Under the pieces are notes generated by a model. It was not told where the DNA came from and searched no databases. It was given only the letters and a program-made list of their open reading frames with translations. Of a DNA stretch of 39,347 nt, positions 17,241-25,488 are shown piece by piece. Every line of letters starts with the position of its first letter. Positions within the stretch are counted from its first letter, which is position 1. The DNA is from Clostridia bacterium. GTDB taxonomy: Bacteria; Bacillota; Clostridia; Oscillospirales; Acutalibacteraceae. Both the position numbers and the translations under genes were made by a program. Location: positions 1-39,347 of the forward strand of contig JAFXCH010000047.1 in NCBI GenBank assembly GCA_017516485.1, in the 5' to 3' direction.

Positions 17241-18395
17241 ATGGGTTTCGAAATCGATAACGAAGTTGAAAACGTGGTACAAATTAAAGTTATAGGTGTT
17301 GGCGGTGGCGGCGGTAACGCTGTCAACCGTATGATTGCCTCAGGTATCAGAGGCGTTGAGTTTATTGCTGTCAACTCCGATAAACAGGCTCTTCTTACAT
17401 CTCAGGCAACACATAAGATTCAGATTGGTGAGAAGGTTACACGCGGCATGGGTGCAGGCGGTAAGCCTGAGGTTGGCCAGAAGGCAGCAGAAGAAAGCCG
17501 CGATGTAATTTCCGACACACTCAAGGGCACAGACATGGTCTTTATCACCGCAGGTATGGGCGGCGGTACAGGTACAGGTGCTGCTCCCGTTATTGCTCAG
17601 ATTGCAAAAGATATGGGCATACTTACAGTAGGTGTTGTTACAAAGCCCTTTAATTTTGAGGGCAGACGCAGAATGACTCAGGCTGAAAACGGTATTGATA
17701 TGCTTACAGAGCATGTAGACAGCCTTGTTATCATTCCTAACGAGCGCCTTCGTTTCGCAAGCGAAACAAAAATCACAATGGCTAACGCTTTTGCAAAGGC
17801 TGACGATGTCCTTCTTCAGGGCGTTAAGAATATTTCCGAGCTTATCAAGATCCCCGGTGTCATCAACCTCGACTTCGCAGACGTTCTTTCTGTTATGAAG
17901 GATGCAGGTCATGCTCATATGGGTATTGGTTACGCCAAGGGCAAGGACAAGCCCGAGGTTGCAGCAGAGGCAGCTATTTCCAGCCCGCTTCTTGAGACAT
18001 CTATCAAGGGTGCAAAGGGCGTTATCATCAGCGTTACATCTTCACCCGACATCGGCCTCGAAGATATCGAAATCGCCAGCGAGAAGATCAAGGATGCAGC
18101 ACATCCCGATGCAAACATCATCTGGGGTCTCTCCTTCGACGATTCGCTTAATGATGAGCTGTACATTACTGTTGTTGCTACAGGTTTCGGCTTTGGCAAC
18201 AGCATTGACGAGCCTCCGAAGGTAGACGAAATCTTCGGCGCAGCAAGTGTATCTGCACCCGTTGCTCCTGCAGCTCCCGAGGCTCCTGCAGCTCCTGTTG
18301 CTCCCACAGCTCCCGCTGTTGAGCCTGCAGGTGACCCTGCAACAGGCAACAGCAACTACTACGACTTTATCGAGAATCTTTTCGGCAACAACTGA
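17241..18395 (+). CDS. ftsZ: Cell-division GTPase FtsZ
   Basis: A 384-residue tubulin-like GTPase forming the Z ring. The glycine-rich start [14 protein letters not shown], the GTP-binding signature [11 protein letters not shown] (about 107-117), the NFEGRRR and NERL segments and the T7-loop region INLDFADV are all present. The globular domain is followed by a short Ala/Pro-rich linker (repeats of [10 protein letters not shown] type) and the end [13 protein letters not shown]. This end does not resemble the usual basic conserved C-terminal peptide (D-[IV]-P-x-[FL]-[LI]-..-R). ATG 17241 follows GGGAGG. It is the last gene of the dcw cluster and no ftsA is found before it. Confidence 0.98.
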   Translation: MGFEIDNEVENVVQIKVIGVGGGGGNAVNRMIASGIRGVEFIAVNSDKQALLTSQATHKIQIGEKVTRGMGAGGKPEVGQKAAEESRDVISDTLKGTDMVFITAGMGGGTGTGAAPVIAQIAKDMGILTVGVVTKPFNFEGRRRMTQAENGIDMLTEHVDSLVIIPNERLRFASETKITMANAFAKADDVLLQGVKNISELIKIPGVINLDFADVLSVMKDAGHAHMGIGYAKGKDKPEVAAEAAISSPLLETSIKGAKGVIISVTSSPDIGLEDIEIASEKIKDAAHPDANIIWGLSFDDSLNDELYITVVATGFGFGNSIDEPPKVDEIFGAASVSAPVAPAAPEAPAAPVAPTAPAVEPAGDPATGNSNYYDFIENLFGNN

Positions 18396-18453
18396 TAAAG
18401 TCATAACAGAGATATATCACGATATTCTCTTTGCATGATTTTTTAAAATACTC

Positions 18454-18502
18454 AGCGGTGTAATTACGGAAGGGAAAATCCTTGTGTTGCACCGCTTTTT
18501 TA
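18454..18502 (+). terminator. Terminator after ftsZ
   Basis: AGCGGTGTA (18454-18462) pairs with TGCACCGCT (18488-18496) around a loop with its own short AGG/CCT helix, followed by a T-tract (18496-18501). It closes the dcw cluster. A further inverted repeat, CCGCTG (18511-18516) and CAGCGG (18540-18545), lies just before folD. Confidence 0.75.
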
Positions 18503-18564
18503 ATTGATAACCGCTGTTTGAATCCTTGTTACAATTTTCAGCGGCTATTTAAAGGAGTTAAATT

Positions 18565-19416
18565 ATGAAACTTATTGACGGTAAGATTATTTCTGCTCAT
18601 ATCAAAAAACAGGTTAAGAATCAGGTGGATGACCTCAAAGCCGGTGGGGTTGAGCCGTGCCTTGCGGTTATAATTGTAGGCGATGATTTTGCTTCAAGAA
18701 CTTATGTCAACAACAAGAAGCGTACCTGCGAAGAGGTTGGTATAAAGTCGCTTGAGTTTGCACTGCCTGCTGAAACAACTCAGGATGAGTTGCTTGCACT
18801 TGTTGAAAAACTCAATGCGGACGAAAGTGTAAACGGTATTCTTTGTCAGCTTCCCATTCCGAAGCATATTGATGAGAAGGTTATTCTCAATGCAATCAAG
18901 CCTGAGAAGGATGTTGATGCATTCCATCCTGTAAATGCAGGTCATATTATGATTGGTGACTGTGTGCTCAAGCCGTGCACACCGGCAGGTATTATGGAAA
19001 TGCTCAAATACGAGGGTATTGACGTTGCAGGTAAAAACTGCGTTGTTATAGGCAGAAGTAATATCGTAGGTAAGCCAATGGCTATGCTTCTTCTTGCTGC
19101 AAGCGGTACCGTTACCGTATGCCATTCAAAAACTCAGAACCTCGCTGAAATCACAAAGTCAGCCGATATTCTTGTTGCTGCTGTAGGTAAGGCGAAATTT
19201 GTTACGGCAGATATGGTTAAAGAAGGTGCAGTTGTAATTGATGTCGGCATGAATAGGGATGAAGACGGCAAGCGTTGCGGTGATGTTGACTTTGAAGCAG
19301 TTAAAGATAAGGCTTCACATATTACTCCCGTACCCGGCGGCGTAGGTCTTATGACTGTTGCGATGCTTATGCAGAATACAGTTACAGCCGCAAAAATTCA
19401 GAACAACAGAGGTTGA
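18565..19416 (+). CDS. folD: Bifunctional methylenetetrahydrofolate dehydrogenase/cyclohydrolase FolD
   Basis: A 283-residue enzyme interconverting 5,10-methylene-, 5,10-methenyl- and 10-formyl-tetrahydrofolate with NADP. The catalytic tyrosine and lysine lie in YVNNKKRTCEEVGI (near residue 50), followed by GILCQLPIPKHID, the domain hinge motif KPCTPAGIMEML, the nucleotide-binding GRSNIVGKPMA and the C-terminal PVPGGVGLMTVAML. ATG 18565 follows AAAGGAG. It is separated from ftsZ by a terminator and a hairpin; I could not define a clear promoter in the 168-bp gap. The GH89-like gene starts 2 bp after its stop, so the two are cotranscribed. Confidence 0.97.
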   Translation: MKLIDGKIISAHIKKQVKNQVDDLKAGGVEPCLAVIIVGDDFASRTYVNNKKRTCEEVGIKSLEFALPAETTQDELLALVEKLNADESVNGILCQLPIPKHIDEKVILNAIKPEKDVDAFHPVNAGHIMIGDCVLKPCTPAGIMEMLKYEGIDVAGKNCVVIGRSNIVGKPMAMLLLAASGTVTVCHSKTQNLAEITKSADILVAAVGKAKFVTADMVKEGAVVIDVGMNRDEDGKRCGDVDFEAVKDKASHITPVPGGVGLMTVAMLMQNTVTAAKIQNNRG

Positions 19417-19418
19417 TT

Positions 19419-21497
19419 ATGATTAAATCGCTTATCAGCCGTCAATCACCTGAAATAATCGAGAACTTTGTGCTTGAGATTGTTGATACGGAAGACGGCA
19501 AAAATATATTCAGCTATGAGCCGTGTGACGGTAAAGTGCTTCTCAAAGGTACTGATACTGTCTGTCTGGCTGTAGCTTATTATCACTTTATGCGTGATTG
19601 CTGCGGTGCTTATTTTACTGCAGACCATTCGCTTGCTTACGGAGAATTCAGTGTTCCTGCTGAAAAATCGGAGGGGGAAATCAAGGCTAAGTATCGCACT
19701 TGCTTTGAATATACTACGTTTTCGTGTTCTGCTTGTTGGTGGAATTGGGCACGCTGGGAAAATGAAATCGACTTTATGGCGATGAACGGCATTAATATGC
19801 CGCTTGCAACAGTAGGCACAGAAGCTGTATGGATGAAAACTATGCTTGAGCTCGGTATGAAAGAAGGTCTCGCACTTGCAAGTATTGCAGGTCCTTCTTT
19901 TTGGAGCTGGCAGCTTTCCGATTGCTTTGACGGTTATCTGCCGCAGACAAAAAAAGAAAGCATAGATAAGCGCCTTGAACTCGGCAGGAAGATTACTGAC
20001 CGTGAAAGGGAACTTGGTATGACTCCGATTTTCCAAGGCTTTACGGGGTATATTTTCCGTACATTCATTCAGGGTAAAATCCGTGCCAGAATGCATAAGT
20101 CCGAGGAATGGTGCCTTTTCCCCAGTCAGTATCAGCTTTCCGCACGCGATACGATGTTCCATAAAGTGGGCACGCTTTTCTATAAAAATCAGGAGCTTCT
20201 GCTTGGTGAAAGTAAATTTTATCTTGCAGATCCGTTCCTCAATCATACTCCCGCAAAACGCAAATCTTCATTTCTTGCAGGCGTAGGTACGGCTGTTTAT
20301 AAGTTGATATCAGCCCGCAGTGACGACAGCGTTTGGGTTATTCATTCTTCTTGCGCAAAGCCCGAACTTCTTCTCGGCATACCTAAAGATCGCGTTCTTA
20401 TTATTGATAATGGTGAGCTTTGCAACGATTCAAAATATGACGGATATTCCTTTATCGTAGGTACACAGTGCAACGGCGGTGATGTTACTGCTTTACATGG
20501 CGATATTGCAGGTGTTGCAGCGAACAGGTCGGATAAGCTGAATGCTTCCGGCGTAGGTACTTTCTCTGACGGTGCGTTTTCTAACGAAGCTTTCAGGCAG
20601 TATTCTTATGCAGCTGTGAGCGGCGACAGTGATGTTGACAAGTGGCTTGCAAAGTATACTAAGAATCGTTACGGTACAGACAGTTCAGCAGCTTTTGAGG
20701 CAATGATGCTTCTTAAAAAGAGTTGTTGGCACGGTGGCCAGCCGGCACGAGAACACGCAAGTGCTGTTTGCACCCGTCCTTCTGTTTCGCTTCGCCATAC
20801 CGCGATAGGTGACAGCGGCAGTGAGATCGGCTATAATATTTCCGATGTTTTTGCTGCAGCACAAAAACTGATTGAAGCTGACGGAAAAACTTATGAGTAT
20901 GAACTTGATTTGTGCGACGTTCTTCGTCAGTCACTCAGTGACCTTGCAAATACTGTCTGCAAAAAAGCACTTGAGGGTTACAAGAATAAGGATGTTGAGC
21001 TTTTTGAGCAGAATACCAATCTTTTCCTTGATATAATTGAGGATATGGACAGATTGCTTCTGACCAAAAAAGAATTTTCTCTGCCTTATCATCTGTCAAT
21101 TGCACGTGAGCTTGGCAGTGATGACGCTGAAAAGCAGAATTTTGAAATAAACCTCCTTACACAGATAACAATATTTGGCCCTATTAAGGATACTGTGCTT
21201 TATGATTGTTGCTGGAAAGAGTGGGGCGGTATGCTTTCTACTTTTTACGCACTTCGTTGGAGAGCGCTGTTTGAACAGCTTGCTATGTCGTTTGGTAAAT
21301 TCCACCGCATTTCCGAAAAGACAAAGAATCAGGTGTTTGACCGTGATGCTTATCTTGGTACGGAGTTTGGCGGTGCTCTTTCAAGAATTGAAAAAGAGTG
21401 GATTGCCACATATACTCCCGATGATGAATCTGTAGGTAAAGAAAATACAGTTGATGTGGCAAAAGATCTCGTCGCCAAATATGCCGCAAATTTTTAA
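19419..21497 (+). CDS. GH89-like (alpha-N-acetylglucosaminidase family) protein, catalytic residues apparently replaced
   Basis: A 692-residue protein related to NAGLU. The N-terminal part resembles the small domain preceding the GH89 barrel, and the barrel start FEYTTFSCSACWWNWARWENEIDFMAMNGINMPLA-type block (about residues 88-122) is strongly family-like. Later blocks align too: YLADPFLNHTP (268-278), TAVYKLI, GTQCNGGDVTALHGDIAGV, GVGTFSDGAFSNEAF (378-392) and KNRYG. Known enzymes carry an acid/base Glu in D-x-F-x-E (human E316) and a nucleophile Glu in P-E-G-I (human E446); here these align with Asn275 and Asp384. No signal peptide, so probably cytoplasmic. ATG 19419 has AGAGG at 6 nt. Activity is doubtful: it may be a pseudoenzyme, lectin-like, or have another mechanism. 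Confidence 0.85.
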   Translation: MIKSLISRQSPEIIENFVLEIVDTEDGKNIFSYEPCDGKVLLKGTDTVCLAVAYYHFMRDCCGAYFTADHSLAYGEFSVPAEKSEGEIKAKYRTCFEYTTFSCSACWWNWARWENEIDFMAMNGINMPLATVGTEAVWMKTMLELGMKEGLALASIAGPSFWSWQLSDCFDGYLPQTKKESIDKRLELGRKITDRERELGMTPIFQGFTGYIFRTFIQGKIRARMHKSEEWCLFPSQYQLSARDTMFHKVGTLFYKNQELLLGESKFYLADPFLNHTPAKRKSSFLAGVGTAVYKLISARSDDSVWVIHSSCAKPELLLGIPKDRVLIIDNGELCNDSKYDGYSFIVGTQCNGGDVTALHGDIAGVAANRSDKLNASGVGTFSDGAFSNEAFRQYSYAAVSGDSDVDKWLAKYTKNRYGTDSSAAFEAMMLLKKSCWHGGQPAREHASAVCTRPSVSLRHTAIGDSGSEIGYNISDVFAAAQKLIEADGKTYEYELDLCDVLRQSLSDLANTVCKKALEGYKNKDVELFEQNTNLFLDIIEDMDRLLLTKKEFSLPYHLSIARELGSDDAEKQNFEINLLTQITIFGPIKDTVLYDCCWKEWGGMLSTFYALRWRALFEQLAMSFGKFHRISEKTKNQVFDRDAYLGTEFGGALSRIEKEWIATYTPDDESVGKENTVDVAKDLVAKYAANF

Positions 21498-21585
21498 TAT
21501 TTTGAGCACAAAAGCATAAAATGTTAAAAAGGACTTTCGGAAAAACCGAAAGTCCTTTTTTGGTGCCGAATTTTTAATATTTTGA
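21489..21585. repeat. Direct repeats flanking a terminator at two convergent gene ends
   Basis: AATTTTTAATATTTTGA occurs at 21489-21505 and again, in the same orientation, at 21569-21585; each copy is preceded by TGCCG (with CA inserted in the first). The first copy contains the stop of the GH89-like gene, the second contains, on the opposite strand, the stop of the EamA gene. The 80-bp spacing encloses the terminator. It suggests a local duplication or an insertion event. Confidence 0.6.
21528..21561. terminator. Bidirectional terminator between convergent genes
   Basis: AAAGGACTTTCGG (21528-21540) pairs perfectly with CCGAAAGTCCTTT (21546-21558) around a loop of five A residues. T-tracts follow on the plus strand and A-tracts precede it, so it can stop transcription of the GH89-like gene and of the minus-strand EamA gene. 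Confidence 0.92.
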
Positions 21586-22470
21586 TGTGTCGGTTGAGTG
21601 CTTTTGCGGCAGATTCAGTATAACTGCACTTATAAGCACGAGAGCAATACCTGCCAAGGCGGATATTCCGAGCTTTTCATCAAAAATCAAAATACCTATA
21701 AGTGTTGCAACAGCCGGCTCGATTGTTGCTGTTATGTTTGCTTTTCCTGCATCAATATACTTGAGTCCGCAGGTGAAGCAGATGTAAGGGATTACGCTTG
21801 TTATGATTCCGAATATTGCAGGCATAAAGGCTGCCGTTGCAGATGAAAAAGCAACGGTAATCATCGGTTTGACGTCGCAAAGAGGAATGAGCACAATTGT
21901 TGCAATAAGAAATGTGTAAAAGGTGAATGTGAGCGGAGAATAGTGTCTTAAACCAATTTTTGTGAAGATGCTGTAAAGCCCGTATGTAAATCCCGAAGCT
22001 ATGCCGAGAAACAGTGCTGTGGTGGTGATTGAAGTGCCGGAGTCTGTTATACCTGATACGAGTATACAACCCGTAAATGCCGTAATAAGTGCTGTAACTT
22101 TTATCGGCGTGATTTTTTCTTTAAAAAGCACTGCAGATATTATTGTCACAAAAATAGGTGCGGTGTAGAGCAGTGTTGCGGCAATGCTGATTGAGCCTGC
22201 CATTATTGCACTTGTGTAGCAATGCTGAAAAAGTACAACGCTGACAAGTCCTGCAAGGACAAATATCCAAGCATCCCTTAATTTTATTTTAAGCTTATCT
22301 CTGTCGAAAATGAGCAGATATAAAAACAATACGGTTGCTGTTAATGATGCACGCATAAAAACGAGCTGAAGCGTTGAAAAGCCGAGTTCAGTCATTTTTC
22401 TTGTGAATAAGCCCATTGTGCCCCAGAGCGTAGCGGCGATTACTATCAGAATGGGTGAGATCTTTTTCAT
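21574..22470 (-). CDS. EamA/DMT-superfamily membrane transporter
   Basis: A 298-residue integral membrane protein with about ten hydrophobic segments in two similar halves, the drug/metabolite-transporter arrangement (for example ISPILIVIAATLWGTMGLFTRKM at the start, and the second half with FGIITSVIPYICFTCGLKYIDAGKAN). The C-terminal half carries TIEPAVATLIGILIFDEKL, a recognisable EamA block. The substrate cannot be told. Start choice: ATG at 22470 has AGGAAGA upstream; a longer in-frame start at 22503 lies within the preceding gene and is less likely. It starts about 4 bp after the YbaK-type gene and is probably coupled to it. Confidence 0.88.
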   Translation of the reverse strand: MKKISPILIVIAATLWGTMGLFTRKMTELGFSTLQLVFMRASLTATVLFLYLLIFDRDKLKIKLRDAWIFVLAGLVSVVLFQHCYTSAIMAGSISIAATLLYTAPIFVTIISAVLFKEKITPIKVTALITAFTGCILVSGITDSGTSITTTALFLGIASGFTYGLYSIFTKIGLRHYSPLTFTFYTFLIATIVLIPLCDVKPMITVAFSSATAAFMPAIFGIITSVIPYICFTCGLKYIDAGKANITATIEPAVATLIGILIFDEKLGISALAGIALVLISAVILNLPQKHSTDTSKY

Positions 22471-22474
22471 TTGC

Positions 22475-22951
22475 TTATTCTTCCTGCCATGCTTTACATA
22501 CATCTACCCAAACTGCCTCGGGACAAAGCATCTCGAGCTCGGGTATTCTGAGCTCAACTGCACTGTTTGAACTGCCTGCGGCAGGGTATACAATTTCAAA
22601 GCGCTTGAGCGATATGTCAAGATATACCTTGACTCCTTCGTTAACTGCAAACGGACATACACCGCCGACGGCGTGACCGACAAGCTCAACTGCTTCATCC
22701 GGTGTAAGCATCTTTGCTTTTACGCCGAAATATGCCTTGTACTTAGCGTTGTCAACCTTTGCGTCACCTGCGGCAACAATGAGTATTGCATTGCCGTTTA
22801 CCATAAAAGACAGCGTTTTTGCAATTCTTTTGCCTTCGCAGCCAAGTGCTTGTGCAGCCAATTCAACCGTAGCACTTGATACGTCAAACTCTGTTATTCT
22901 GTTTTCCATACCTTTTTCGGCAAGGTACGGTCTTACTCTTTCAATAGACAT
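22475..22951 (-). CDS. YbaK/EbsC-type aminoacyl-tRNA deacylase domain protein
   Basis: A 158-residue single-domain protein of the YbaK/ProX-type family, which removes misacylated amino acids from tRNA (Cys-tRNA(Pro), Ala-tRNA(Pro) and similar). Seen: the conserved lysine in RIAKTLSFMVNG, VAAGDAKVDNAKYKAYFG, and the VGGVCPFAV glycine-proline motif. Substrate specificity cannot be decided from sequence. ATG at 22951 follows AAGGAG. Middle gene of a three-gene minus-strand group (exonuclease III, this gene, EamA permease). Confidence 0.88.
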   Translation of the reverse strand: MSIERVRPYLAEKGMENRITEFDVSSATVELAAQALGCEGKRIAKTLSFMVNGNAILIVAAGDAKVDNAKYKAYFGVKAKMLTPDEAVELVGHAVGGVCPFAVNEGVKVYLDISLKRFEIVYPAAGSSNSAVELRIPELEMLCPEAVWVDVCKAWQEE

Positions 22952-22974
22952 CTTGCTTCTCCTTAAAAATCGAT

Positions 22975-23730
22975 TTAAAAATCAATTTCAACTTCTACGG
23001 GGCAGTGGTCCGATCCGAAAATGTCACTGTGAATTTTTGCGCCTTTCAGCAGGGCTTCTGCACCTGAGCTTACGAGAAAGTAATCGATACGCCAGCCGAC
23101 GTTTTTGGCTCGTGCCTGAAATCTGTAGCTCCACCATGAATAGGCGTTTTCGAGGTCAGGGTAGAAGTAGCGGAATGTATCTGTAAAACCTGCTCCGAGC
23201 AGCAACTCAAATTTGCCTCTTTCTTCATCAGTGAATCCCGGATTGCGGCGATTGGTTTTCGGGTTTTTGAGGTCTATTTCTTTGTGTGCAACATTCATAT
23301 CACCGCATACTACAACATGCTTGTTTTTTGCAAGCGAAACGAGATACTCTCTGAAGTCATCTTCCCATTCCATGCGGTAGTCAAGTCTGCGTAATTCGTC
23401 TTGAGCGTTTGGCACGTAAACACAGACAAAGTAAAATTTGTCGAATTCAAGTGTTATTACTCTGCCTTCGTGGTCGTGTTTTTCGATATCAATACCGTTA
23501 AAGACACTTATCGGTTTCTGCTTTGTAAATACGGCAGTGCCCGAATAGCCTTTTTTCTCGGCATAATTCCAATACTGGTAGTATCCTTCGGGATTGTAAT
23601 CGATCTGACCGAGTTGAAGCTTTGTTTCCTGTACGCAGAAAATGTCTGCATCAAGCTCTTTGAATATGTCGTCAAACCCTTTTGTCATACAGGCTCTGAG
23701 GCCGTTTACGTTCCATGATATAAATTTCAT
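22975..23730 (-). CDS. xth: Exodeoxyribonuclease III (AP endonuclease)
   Basis: A 251-residue endonuclease/exonuclease/phosphatase-fold enzyme of base-excision repair that cuts at abasic sites and degrades 3' ends. Motifs in order: KFISWNVNGLRA at the N-terminus (metal-ligand Asn), DIFCVQETKL with the metal-binding Glu, GYSGTAVFTK, CGDMNVAHKEIDL with the catalytic Asp/Asn, RIDYFLVS, and the C-terminal SDHCPVEVEIDF with the catalytic Asp-His pair. All catalytic residues are present. It has a promoter facing away from the CPBP gene and leads the three-gene minus-strand group. Confidence 0.97.
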   Translation of the reverse strand: MKFISWNVNGLRACMTKGFDDIFKELDADIFCVQETKLQLGQIDYNPEGYYQYWNYAEKKGYSGTAVFTKQKPISVFNGIDIEKHDHEGRVITLEFDKFYFVCVYVPNAQDELRRLDYRMEWEDDFREYLVSLAKNKHVVVCGDMNVAHKEIDLKNPKTNRRNPGFTDEERGKFELLLGAGFTDTFRYFYPDLENAYSWWSYRFQARAKNVGWRIDYFLVSSGAEALLKGAKIHSDIFGSDHCPVEVEIDF

Positions 23731-23763
23731 TATTGTTCACCTGCTTATGTGAATTGTTAAATT

Positions 23764-23792
23764 AGTTTAGCATATTTTTTGTGCTATTTCAA
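23764..23792 (-). promoter_or_regulatory. Promoter of the xth group
   Basis: Read on the minus strand, TTGAAA (23792-23787) and TAAACT (23769-23764) are 17 nt apart, about 35 bp before the xth start codon. This is a good SigA-type match for the divergent intergenic region. Confidence 0.65.
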
Positions 23793-23825
23793 CTGTAAAA
23801 AAATAAGCTTTTTATATTAATATTA

Positions 23826-23854
23826 TTGCTTTTTTATTTGTGATGTGTTATAAT
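23826..23854 (+). promoter_or_regulatory. Promoter of the CPBP protease gene
   Basis: TTGCTT (23826-23831) and a perfect TATAAT (23849-23854) are 17 nt apart, with the start codon about 75 nt downstream. The leader between them is almost pure A/T. Confidence 0.7.
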
Positions 23855-23927
23855 TATCCGGTACAATATTATAGATATATATTATATATATTTGTGCGTT
23901 ATTATTTAGGGTGAAAGGGGTAGCGAA

Positions 23928-24938
23928 ATGCAAAATCAGTACGGTTATCAGCCGCCGTATCAGTATGCTTGTACAGCACCTGTTATGACGCCTTCACCCA
24001 CACCTGCCGATGTCGATAGCCGCAAGCTGCGTAAGCATGGCTTGTTTGTAGGTGCTTGCCTGCTCGGAAATTACGGCATACAGACTGTTGCGTCGTTTCT
24101 TTTGTCGTTTTTTGGTTTTGGCAAAATATTAAGTAAAAGCATTGCGGTTACCTATGGTGTTAATGCTTTGTTTTTTGCATTCCTCTCTATGGGTGTCCCG
24201 TTTTTTTTATATAGTTTGCGTAAAGGCAACGCTTCATATTTTAAGGCGCTTCCTTTTTATACTCCTCAGCCTCGTGCAAAGCTTCTGCTCACTGTATTGA
24301 CAGGCTGGGCTCTGTGTATGTCAGCTAATCTGGTTGTCACTCTGGTAAGTTTCTGGTTTAATATTCAAGGTATCGAGTTTGTTTCTCCAACCCCGGCTGC
24401 TTCTGAAAATGTGCTCGATATTGCAATGAATTTTGTGTGTGCCGGTTTTATGGCTCCGCTTATCGAGGAGTTTGCTTTCCGCGGCGTAATAATGCAACCG
24501 CTTCGTCGCTACGGTGATTCTTTTGCAATCTATGTAACCGCTTTTATCTTTGCTATGGCTCACGGCAATCCGGTAAGTATTGTTTTTGCATTTCTTGCAG
24601 GTGCGGTTATCGGATATGCTGTTGTTTATACACGCAGTATCTGGGTTGGTATTATCATTCACGCACTTAATAACTGTACATCGGTTTTCTTTACCGAAAT
24701 AGGGCGTTTCCGTCCGGATGTTTTTAATGCGGCGTATAATATTCTGCTTATTTTGCTCGTTATTATCGGTATTGTATGTATCGTTGTTTGGGGCAAAGTA
24801 TATGGCTTCAGACTTCAGCGCAATTTTTCAGGCGTGCGCGGCTTTAAAAGAGTTACGGCTTTCTTTATCAGCCCGACAATGGTGCCTGTATTGATATACC
24901 TTGTTTTTTCAATGGCAAGATACATTCGATTCAAATAA
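23928..24938 (+). CDS. CPBP-family intramembrane glutamic endopeptidase
   Basis: A 336-residue polytopic membrane protein. A Pro/Gln/Tyr-rich cytoplasmic N-tail of about 35 residues (QYGYQPPYQY...) precedes roughly eight hydrophobic helices. The CPBP (Rce1/ABI) active-site motifs are present: EEFAFRG at 180-186 (EExxxR) , then FAMAHGN with the conserved histidine, and GIIIHALNN near 240. Members process prenylated or other membrane peptides, and in Firmicutes are often linked to bacteriocin self-protection, but no such genes adjoin this one. ATG 23928 follows AAAGGGG. The tadA gene starts 28 bp later. Confidence 0.93.
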   Translation: MQNQYGYQPPYQYACTAPVMTPSPTPADVDSRKLRKHGLFVGACLLGNYGIQTVASFLLSFFGFGKILSKSIAVTYGVNALFFAFLSMGVPFFLYSLRKGNASYFKALPFYTPQPRAKLLLTVLTGWALCMSANLVVTLVSFWFNIQGIEFVSPTPAASENVLDIAMNFVCAGFMAPLIEEFAFRGVIMQPLRRYGDSFAIYVTAFIFAMAHGNPVSIVFAFLAGAVIGYAVVYTRSIWVGIIIHALNNCTSVFFTEIGRFRPDVFNAAYNILLILLVIIGIVCIVVWGKVYGFRLQRNFSGVRGFKRVTAFFISPTMVPVLIYLVFSMARYIRFK

Positions 24939-24966
24939 GACAATTAATGATTGAAAGGACGTTTTT

Positions 24967-25488
24967 ATGGGAGACTGCGAGTCAATGCTTCGTGCAATCG
25001 AGCTTGCAAAACAAGCCGCATTGCTCGATGAAGTGCCTGTCGGAGCTGTAGTAACACATAACGGCATAATTGTCGGTGAGGGTTTCAATCGCCGCGAAAC
25101 GGGCAAAAACGCTCTTGCTCATGCCGAGATTGAAGCAATTAATATGGCTTGCAATACTCTTGGCGGTTGGCGACTTGCCGAATGCGAGATGTTTGTTACT
25201 CTCGAACCGTGTCCGATGTGTACCGGGGCAATTATCAACTCAAGAGTTAAACGCGTTGTTTTTGGTGCGTACGATTATAAGTCGGGCTCGATGGGCAGTG
25301 TTGTAAACCTCTGTGATATGCCTTATAACAGCAAACCGCGCATTGAAGGCGGCTTTATGAAGGATGAATGTGCCGCTTTACTGTCTGAGTTTTTTGCGGC
25401 GCTTCGTGTGCGTAAGGCTGAAGAAAAACGAAAAAGAAAAGAGGAGCTGAGCGGATGTACCTGCACCTCGGACAAGACACAGTCGTAA
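24967..25488 (+). CDS. tadA: tRNA(adenine-34) deaminase TadA
   Basis: A 173-residue zinc-dependent deaminase converting A34 to inosine in tRNA(Arg). The zinc and catalytic residues are His52 and Glu54 in HAEIEA and Cys82/Cys85 in PCPMC. VVFGAYDYKSGSMGSVVNL and the FFAALR end of the fold match the family. It carries a basic C-terminal extension (EEKRKRKEEL, then a Cys/Ser/Thr segment) beyond the usual ~150-residue end, which overlaps the next gene by 34 bp. Generic nucleoside deaminases are less likely because of the overall TadA pattern. Confidence 0.95.
   Translation: MGDCESMLRAIELAKQAALLDEVPVGAVVTHNGIIVGEGFNRRETGKNALAHAEIEAINMACNTLGGWRLAECEMFVTLEPCPMCTGAIINSRVKRVVFGAYDYKSGSMGSVVNLCDMPYNSKPRIEGGFMKDECAALLSEFFAALRVRKAEEKRKRKEELSGCTCTSDKTQS

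Noticed and set aside
19446-20246. A 266-codon minus-strand frame opposite the GH89-like gene
   Set aside because: Antisense shadow of a conserved coding region with no motif.
23928-24938. CPBP protease as bacteriocin immunity partner of the peptide cluster
   Set aside because: It lies 6 kb from the peptides with its own promoter and housekeeping neighbours; no link is visible.
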